Shown: positions 57,189 to 64,000 of the stretch, one piece after another
How the letters are laid out: each line of letters begins with the position of its first letter
Numbering within the stretch: position 1 is the first letter of the stretch
Assembly: GCA_949825025.1 (NCBI GenBank)
Contig: OX463781.1
Location: 2,910,667-2,974,666 of the forward strand
Source: Siphlonurus alternatus
Lineage: Eukaryota > Arthropoda > Insecta > Ephemeroptera > Siphlonuridae
Length of the DNA: 64,000 nt
Direction of reading: 5' to 3'
The notes under the pieces: generated by a model
What the model saw: only the letters and a program-made list of their open reading frames with translations
Databases searched by the model: none
What the model was told of the DNA's origin: nothing
Translations under genes and position numbers: made by a program

Positions 57189-57226
57189 CTTATATTATTC
57201 CGAAGGATGACGAAAATAGTCGAGGA

Positions 57227-57905
57227 CCGTTATACTTCCTCAATTTACAGTTCTAAATCATCCTCTCTTTTATTATTTTTGGTATAAGATAAGTTTTCTT
57301 ATTTTTCACGGCTAACAGTTTTTTTTTATCAAAGTTTATGCAATAAATCGTGATATAAACGATGAAATATTGACTGAAAATTGTAATTACAAAATCAATA
57401 TCGTGGCAATATATTTTCAGTCTCTCTTTGATTATTTATAAAATAATAATCAAGTTTAGTCTTGTGGAAAGTTTAATGAAATTTCTGTTCAAAATTTTTG
57501 AATATTGTGTAATATTTTATAGAGAACAAAATTTACTGAAGTATTAAATGGTTTGAAAATGCTTTTAATGAATGTAATTCTAATGAAAATGAGTGGAGAA
57601 ATATTGCAGCAGCAACCGTATTAATTTTGTAAATGCTTTACTACAAAAGAATGGAAAAGAACGACATGTGAGGTATAAATAAACCACGTACGCAGAGTTT
57701 CATTTATTGATTGTTACGTACTCTGTATATTACATGAAAATGCATGGATCATTAAATAATTATGATTTATGTTTATTTTAGTAATTTCATTACTTTTAAT
57801 ATAATTAATATTTTAATTGTTTAGTTTTGTTTTTGACTTAATCCATGTTGTTTGTATACAACCATGTGTTCAAATAAAAATAAAAATGAAATATAACTTG
57901 TCAAT
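57227..57905. other. AT-rich stretch, no gene seen
   Basis: AT-rich sequence with no definable structure. Confidence 0.5.
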
Positions 57906-57909
57906 TTAA

Positions 57910-58612
57910 AGGCCCTATGACCATTTCACAGTATTAAGTCCACAGTTAGTATTGCCTCAGTATGATACGGCTACATAAAAAAATTATTCCAGCAGCAATA
58001 ATATCAGAGATAATAGCCGAGGAAAAGGCATTTGTGACGTCATTTGTACCCATTCTGCGGCGACGGTATAGGGAAATCCCTGCAAAAGATAGGTTCACTC
58101 TAGCTGCAACGACGGATATAATTTTAATTCTGGAATGTTGAAATTTTACCAGGGCAGCCTTGATAATATTTGTCAAATATCTTGCAAGAATTTTGTTGTT
58201 GACATTTACACAGACTGACTTATTGCAGTAGCAAGAAGAGAAAAATGTTACATAGGAAAACAATGTTAAATTTTTGGCTTATCTTGCTACTTCAATAAGT
58301 CAGTTTTTGTAAATGTCAACAACAAAATTCTTTCAGGATATTTGACAAATACTATCAAGGCTGCCCTGGTAAAATTTCAATATTCCAGAATTAAAATTAT
58401 GTACATGGTTGCAGCTAGAGTGAACCTATCTTTTGCAGGGATTTCCCTATACCATATATAGCCGCAGAATGGGTACAAATGACGTCACAAATGCCTTTTC
58501 ACGGCTATTATCTCTGATATTATTGCTGCTGGAACAATTTTTTTTATGCAGCCATATCATACTGAGGCAATACTAACTGTAGACTTAATACTGTGAAACG
58601 GTCATAGCGTCT
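57910..58612. mobile_element. Family Q long foldback element, TTAA-flanked, 703 bp
   Basis: TTAA (57906-57909 and 58613-58616) bounds AGGCCCTATGACCATTTCAC and the inverse GTGAAACGGTCATAGCGTCT. Arms of about 330 nt pair almost throughout: CACAGTTAGTATTGCCTCAG, GCAATAATATCAGAGATAAT, GGCATTTGTGACGTCA, GGTTCACTCTAGCTGCAAC and AAATTTTACCAGGGCAGCCT each recur inverted. The loop is about 35 nt. The 105-codon minus frame in the left arm has no recognised motif and is attributed to the palindrome. Confidence 0.93.
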
Positions 58613-58707
58613 TTAAGTTTCAAGTCTGAAAATATAAGATAATATTTGGTTGCAGCTGATTTTCAAAATTCCCTTACTCCTCGGTTTATACAATTTCTGT
58701 GTATATT

Positions 58708-59535
58708 ATCATTCCTCGTCCGTTATAATGAGCTATCTGCTTACCACGATTTGATTGCAATAATGAGCTGTCTGCTATTTAAGATGAGCGCAACAATGAG
58801 CTTTGTGTTATACCTATAATTGGAAGCTGTGACCTTGACGTCATGCAACCTTTGTCCTAACATTTACTGACAAGAAAAGATTGGGCGCACGTAAGATCCT
58901 ATACGGAGCAATTTTTCGATCACGAAATGTTAACACAAGTTCTGTTTCCGAATTTAAAATCACGTAATGTCACTAACCTTTTACATTTGCCACTATTAAA
59001 ATATTATTTGCAACCCCAGCTCAGTTTAAGTAAAGCGATTCTAAAAAAAAAAAAAAAAAAAATCGCGGTACTTGTATTCTGATTTTGGAGCGGAAATTGG
59101 AAATTCTGCGCAGAAACGTTGCGCAATGGTGTCAAAATTTGCTGATCTTCAACATTATATGAATATCCTCCAGTTACATTATATGGTGACCAAATCGGCA
59201 GGTCAAAGCTTCCCACTATCAGCAATGCAACGAAATCATTCAGAGACCCTACAGGGACCTCCGTGTGTCTTATGTCAGGGATTTGATCAGAGTTTCGCTG
59301 TTTCTGAGAGTGCCATGGCGGTGCTGTTAAATGTTCGGCACGGCCCGGTTCTTGCTGGCTAAAATTGCTCGCGCAGCCAGCGAGAATTAACCGGGCCGTG
59401 CCGCTGCGATTCAGTGGCGCCGCCACTCTCAGTTACAGTGAAGCTCAGCCAAGTTGGTCAAATTTCTGGCCATAAGACACGGAGGTCTCTGTAGGGTCTC
59501 TGGAAATCATTGTAGGCAGATAGCTCATTATATAC
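58708..59535. mobile_element. Family V element (V2) with nested W
   Basis: The left side TTATAATGAGCTATCTGC, GCAATAATGAGCTGTCTGC and GCGCAACAATGAGCTTTGTG gives three subterminal repeat units, as in V1. The right side ends GTAGGCAGATAGCTCATTAT. Removing W (271 bp with duplication) leaves about 560 bp. The long minus frame (59004-59426) spans V2, a poly-T and W, and is not a gene. Confidence 0.65.
59241..59502. mobile_element. GC-rich foldback element W with a 9-bp target duplication
   Basis: CAGAGACCCTACAGGGACCT and its inverse (AGGTCTCTGTAGGGTCTCTG) bound arms that pair through CTCCGTGTGTCTTATG, TGAGAGTGCC/GGCGCCACTCTCA and GGCACGGCCCGGTT. A perfect GAAATCATT duplication flanks it (59232-59240 and 59503-59511). 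Long terminal repeats with a 9-bp duplication fit Mutator-like elements, and Merlin (8-9 bp) is an alternative. It is markedly GC-rich for this window. No transposase. Confidence 0.88.
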
Positions 59536-59579
59536 AGACAAGGGACTATGTACTAAATTAAATACATAAGGTGGATCGG

Positions 59580-59786
59580 CTATCCAGTGTAGGGGATGGG
59601 TGTTAACGCCCCCAATATGTCATTCCTCAAGCTGCGAGAGGTGATTCCATTAAACATGAATATTGTGTGACCTTCAATCAACCCCTGGGGTGTGAACATG
59701 ATCACGTGACAGTCAGCTGACATTTCCGATAACTTCGTCCCAGCAAACCGCAGAATATGCCTCATTAAATCAGCCTCTGTTAACTG
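59580..59786 (-). CDS. Gene-like open frame, possible terminal exon, unrecognised
   Basis: About 68 codons on the minus strand to a TAG at 59580-59582, in DNA near 48% G+C while the surroundings are near 30%. The predicted peptide has ordinary amino-acid balance with internal Met and hydrophobic strands (segments ADLMRHILRFAGTKLSEM, CHVIMFTPQGLIEGH and NGITSRSLRNDILGALTP). The upstream CAAGTGCAG could be a splice acceptor, but its pyrimidine tract is poor. No poly-A signal follows. It lies just outside V2. I know no family with this sequence. Chance or a decayed transposon gene remain possible. Confidence 0.3.
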   Translation of the reverse strand, partial: QLTEADLMRHILRFAGTKLSEMSADCHVIMFTPQGLIEGHTIFMFNGITSRSLRNDILGALTPIPYTG

Positions 59787-59799
59787 CACTTGTATATAT

Positions 59800-61129
59800 T
59801 AATTATACATACTGCAGTGTTGCTGAAACACTTAACATGCAAATTTGATATTTAATCTAATATAGTCTGAACGTATGAAATCGATGTGGCAAAATAATAT
59901 TTATACTCGAATAATCTGACCTGATTTTTGCAAATATGGTATAATAAAATCGTATATAACTTACACTTAAATTTGTATGATAATTAATTATTATTTTGAA
60001 GCAATTGACACAAAATTGTGGCCATGTATGCTCCCGGCTTAAAATTATATATTTATTACTGAATATATTTATTCAAGACAAACTATATACTATGGCTAGG
60101 TAGTCCCATTGCAAATAATACAATATAGTTCATACAAAAATATTCATATTATAGTTAAATACATTATAAAAAATATTAAGCTATTAATACGTACACATAC
60201 ATACAGACTAGAGTACCTTAACTAGTTCCTCTAATACAAACAGAAATTATTATACAATTATAATAAATGGTTATCATAATACATTGCATATAATTAAACA
60301 TATACATTTTTAGTTATTTACATGTCCTTGCAATTTCGTTCGCAGATTGATGGAAAATGTCAAGCTCGCATTAATTGGAATTTAAATATATTTCTATTAA
60401 ATTGTGATAAATATTATAAATATTAATATATTGCCATATCAATTATATGAGAATTATGTGGCGATCAGTGAATGAAATTACAAGATAAAGAACAAAGTGA
60501 AAATTTTACTACCACAATACTGACTGAGAGACAAAATCTGCCGTATTGTCTTAATTGTTGCTTTCAAGTCATGTGCAATTAACTTTAACTAACAATTAAC
60601 AATAAAATTATCAATAACTATAAAATTAAACCATAATAATTTAATTTATTTGTGGAGAAAAGACATTACTGTCTTAACCTCACCATTAATAAAGACGTTT
60701 CTAATCTATCCTATAGAGGAGTTAAAATCAGCTGTTCAGGTATAACTTGTAAATCATGCAAATTATTTTATACTTCTGATTTGCCCAAGGGAAACACGTT
60801 TAAAATTTCATGACGTGTTCTTGAAATCGTTTGTAAAGACTAGAGTACCTACTCTAGTAAAGACCACTTAACTAACTTAATTGTCATCATTTTTTATGTT
60901 AAATTTTTTATTCCTTTTTGTTTTTACGATTCCCTCTCTGTTGATTGTTTTGTTTCACAAATTTATTTCTAATATTCAAATCTTCTGCGTGTGTTGGCAC
61001 CAAGTCATGCACACGGGCCCGACCGAGTCAGAGCCCTGAGGCACCCCCTCATCACATCAACAGACCAAACCAATCAGAATACATTAATAAATTCTTTTGT
61101 AAAAATAATCAATAATTTTGTAGCCATGA
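59800..61129. other. AT-rich stretch, no gene seen
   Basis: AT-rich interval. A GC patch at 60985-61080 (ACACGGGCCCGACCGAGTC) has no supported frame. GACTAGAGTACCT occurs twice (about 60207 and 60839). Confidence 0.45.
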
Positions 61130-61621
61130 AATGAGGTACTGACAAAAAAAAAAAAGTTTCAAGTTTTTGTCAACATTTCAAAAGGCACGAGAATTTCATG
61201 AAGAACGAGCCCTATTACAGTATTCTACGACAATTTCCTGATTTTATATGAATTTTTGAAACCTCTCAAAAATGACGTCATAGCATTGAATCTTAAATGG
61301 GAAAATAGATCAGTTAACATTGCCAAATCCCATACTTAATATTGAAATGTAACCAAAACTTCATTTGCAAGGTTTTTAGGTGCTAGAATCACGATAATCA
61401 AGGTTTCAAATTTCTACCTCAATAACTTTTCATTTTAGCAATGTTAACTGATGCATTTTCCCATTTAAGTTTCAATGCTATGACGTCATCAAAAAAAGTT
61501 TTAGAAATTCATATAAAATCAGCAAATTGTCGTAGAATGCTGTAATAGGGCTCGTTCTTCATAAGAATTCACAGTACTTTTTATTAGTATTGCTAACTAA
61601 AATACCGGTCAGTACCCCATT
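61130..61621 (-). mobile_element. Family R foldback element (R2), 492 bp
   Basis: AATGAGGTACTGAC at the left and ACCGGTCAGTACCCCATT at the right. The whole element aligns with R1 (4535-5028) in reverse orientation, including CACGAGAATTTCATGAAGAA, GTAACCAAAACTTCATTTG and TCAAGGTTTCAAATTTCTAC. Non-coding. Confidence 0.87.
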
Positions 61622-61739
61622 AAAACCTTTTAATAATGAATGTAATGATGTTATGTTTTTGTTCATTCTCACTTAATTTGGCTTACTCTTCATAATCTAG
61701 TAACACATAAGTCTATATAGGAAAATGTAGTGAGATTAA

Positions 61740-62187
61740 CCCTAGTATTATCAAGGGGGGGGATAGAGATGACATTTTAAGATAGAGATAATACGAATCA
61801 GCTGTTCGATGTAGTCCCGTGTAAACCTTAACAACTTCACAAATATTCTGGAATTTTTTTGAGAGGCAGATATTAGTGTCAGACAAAAATTTCAGAATTT
61901 TTGTGAATTTGCTAAGATTTACATGGTAATCAAAGGAGACTACATCGAACAGCTGATTCGTGTTATCTCTAGCATAAAGCGAGAAAAAATACAAAATACT
62001 GCTCGAAATATTCTAAAAATAATTAATCCTTTTATTAGCCAAAGAGCAATGCATTTCCGCTAAAAAATTAGAGGAAAAATGTTTTAAAAAAAATTAACAT
62101 GTGATTTAAATAGCGGGTCATTTCGCCATCCGCCCTCTCCCCTTTCCTTGTTAATGATGAATCAAAAAGTTCTTGGTAATGCTGGGG
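61740..62187 (+). mobile_element. Family O piggyBac-like MITE (O2), interrupted by A6
   Basis: TTAA (61736-61739), then CCCTAGTATTATCAAGGG at the left and TTCTTGGTAATGCTGGGG then TTAA (62188-62191) at the right. The interior has TTAACATGTGATTTAAATAG and GCCAAAGAGCAATGCATTTC as in O1. Without A6 and its TTAA the copy is 251 bp, against 249 bp for O1. Confidence 0.9.
61781..61973. mobile_element. Family A MITE (A6), internally deleted, inserted in O2
   Basis: GATAGAGATAATACGAATCA and its inverse (TGATTCGTGTTATCTCTAGC), flanked by TTAA (61777-61780) and a mutated ATAA. It keeps both arms (GTTCGATGTAGTCCCG; TGTGAATTTGCTAAGATTTA) but lacks the central 150-190 bp of A1 and A4. The O1 and O3 copies read straight through this site. 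Confidence 0.9.
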
Positions 62188-62191
62188 TTAA

Positions 62192-63171
62192 TAATTAATT
62201 ATTGCTGAAAACAAAAATACATGAAAATTATCGTTATAAAACTTAACGTAAGCAACATTTTAATATATTATTGATTACTCAAATCAGTATACATATTTAC
62301 TGAATTGAAAATACAATATGCTGTATGTGTACATTTTATTTTTAAAAAAAGTATTCATGTTTCAGAGTAAACAATATATACGTTATTTTTTTAAAGCACA
62401 TTCAGCATATAATTATTTACAGAAAATATATAAAACTACCATTTTTATTTTTTTTTTTCTCTAGCTGAATTTATATAGGCAAACACTAAACAAAGCAAGT
62501 ATAAATTTATAATGACTTAATACGAAGTCCTGAAGTAGTTTTCTGATTTTATTAACTCAGTTATGTCTCGATGTTAATGTTTTCATGCTCAGTAACTTGT
62601 CTATAACTTTTTGCAGACATTTTTTGTACCGTTTAGTCAACAAAAAAATACCCATTAAAAATTATTACATAAAATAGAATACAGCATATTTTACAGTACA
62701 AATTAAATTTGCTATTTTTTTTTAAAAAATATGAAAGAATCTTCATTTAATATGTAAACAAATAGTAATTAAGTATACCTACAATACGGTATGTATACAT
62801 TACATTTTTATAAAAATAAAGTAAATCCTTATATAATAAATACACACCTAAATTTATAATTATATTTTTTACAACCCAATTTGTTACATGTTCCTTCATA
62901 AGATTTTTGTTCTGTATAAAAAAATTTCATCATTTTCTTGTTAACTAACTTGGAAATAGAGAGACGTATTTTAATTACATTAAAAAAATGTTTTATATTC
63001 TTGTCAGTAAAGCTTCCATGAATTCACGTTACTTTAATTAATACGAAATTTGGTTAGTATTCAAAATTATATACATCGTGAACAACTAAATTTATTTTAA
63101 TCAAATTTATTCTTAAAATTATTCCTTTTTCGTATTTTTTTTTTTACAATAAATTAAAGAATTGCGTATAT
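62192..63171. other. AT-rich stretch, no gene seen
   Basis: AT-rich DNA with poly-T runs near 62448 and 63137. Confidence 0.5.
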
Positions 63172-63621
63172 AGAGGCTTCAAGTGAGTGCGCTTCGCGAT
63201 GCTCATTTATGTCGCTAATCTTGCACTTGAAAATAAAACAAAGTGTTTTTTTATAATTTTTCTCGGAAATAAATGAAGTAAAAAATCCTAATCTTGCATT
63301 ATACACTTATATATTTTTCAGTTTGGACCGAAGTTTCATAAAGGAATTTTCCCTAAAAAAAATATTTTTTATGCCATGATAGAACTATTAGTAGTACATG
63401 CAAGTGTTAGTGACGTGCACAAACACTAAGTGACCATCGAAACATACTACACACAGAAGGATTACATCGAACACCGGCAAAGGTAAAAGTCTAAAAAGTG
63501 AAATAAATAATACATTCAATAGAAATAGCTAGTTAAAAAACGAATTATTATTATTTATTTTTTACATCGATTTGGATAGGACGGAGGAAATACCACAAAA
63601 ATCAGCTGACTTGAAGCCTCT
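63172..63621 (+). mobile_element. Family D element (D2), both ends intact
   Basis: AGAGGCTTCAAGTGAG at the left and CAGCTGACTTGAAGCCTCT at the right, flanked by T and A, so a TA target is possible. The interior (GCTTCGCGATGCTCATTTAT, TTTGGACCGAAGTTTC, GATTTGGATAGGACGGAGG) matches D1. About 180 bp (roughly 63370-63550) have no counterpart in D1 and may be a separate insert. Non-coding. Confidence 0.82.
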
Positions 63622-63866
63622 ATTTGATGTAATATTACCAACTAAAAGGGAAGTCCATGAAGCTAATGAGTTCGGATCACCAAGCGTAGATGACTAAAGT
63701 ACAACACATTATTGGGGACGAGAGGGGTGTGCAGTTTCACGCTTTTGATGTTTTGTGCGGCGGTTGTTAAAGTGCCTGACGTATTCGGACAGTACTAGAG
63801 AAGTATGTACTCAACTATGCAAAACAACCATGGCATAGTCTGCTTTTGATGAGAGTATACAGAATG

Positions 63867-64000
<134 letters not shown>

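Larger units (their letters stand above)
56691..57226 (+). repeat. Family P dispersed repeat (P2), empty for A4/A5 but carrying M2
   Basis: GGCTTACTTTGAAGTCATGC, CAGTGAAGTCATCATG and GACCAGCTGCTCTAAATTGG, then, after M2, GGATGACGAAAATAGTCGAG align with P1 (21950-22852). It retains the uninterrupted site into which A4 and A5 inserted in P1. Confidence 0.65.

Noticed and set aside
57946..58263. 105-codon minus-strand frame
   Set aside because: Confined to one arm of the Q palindrome, with no recognised motif, start context or splice site.
59004..59426. 140-codon minus-strand frame, the longest in the window
   Set aside because: It crosses an element boundary (V2 into W) and a homopolymer run, so its parts have different origins.

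Overview
The window is animal nuclear DNA and almost entirely intergenic or intronic. It is very AT-rich, with long (GA)n/(CT)n, (AT)n and (AAAT)n microsatellites, dense small inverted-repeat transposons, and retroposons whose heads derive from 5S rRNA and tRNA. An invertebrate, plausibly an arthropod, fits this mixture, but nothing in the sequence proves a lineage. There is no bacterial-type gene organisation, CRISPR array, rRNA gene or intact tRNA gene. No complete gene is recognisable. Most open frames of 60-140 codons lie inside microsatellites, palindromes or transposon copies. Four short GC-elevated stretches look more exon-like and are listed at low to moderate confidence: 35401-35465, 37059-37179, 59580-59786 on the minus strand, and 30405-30592.

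The main content is a dense set of non-autonomous DNA transposons (MITEs), named here by letter. Families flanked by TTAA duplications: A (GGTAGAGATAA ends, 6 copies), L (AGGCATACAGGCC, 2), N (GGTGGATTCACATGG, 3), O (CCCTAG ends, piggyBac-like, 3), Q (703-bp foldback), S (GGATGAATCTCAGT, 3), U (410-bp foldback) and X (2). Family E (CCCTAGTTGAAA ends, TA duplication) has 8 copies. hAT-like elements with 8-bp duplications: B (CAGTGGCGTAGCC) and F (CAGGGGCGGATCC). Other inverted-repeat families, with unclear or no target duplication, are C, D, G, H, I, J, K, M, R, T, V, W, Y and Z. Family P is a host repeat shared by two loci.

Many copies are nested, which gives a relative order of insertion. 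C holds A1 and F1 (1.5-2.2 kb). K holds A3, which holds B1 (26.8-28.8 kb). P1 holds A4 and A5 back to back (22 kb). V1 holds F3 (36 kb). O3 holds E5 (37.3-37.8 kb). D1 holds E7 (39.7-40.2 kb). P2 holds M2, which holds N2 (56.7-57.2 kb). V2 holds W (58.7-59.5 kb). O2 holds A6 (61.7-62.2 kb). Comparing filled and empty copies confirms several boundaries and target duplications from this window alone.

A second cluster (45.7, 50.7, 52, 53 and 54.9 kb, with a core fragment at 8.6 kb) consists of SINEs. Some have a 5S rRNA-like head, others a tRNA-like head, but both types carry the same short hairpin core (GACTGAGG...CCTCAGTC). A diverged segmental tandem duplication occupies 33.3-35.0 kb. The remaining stretches are AT-rich DNA in which I see nothing definable.
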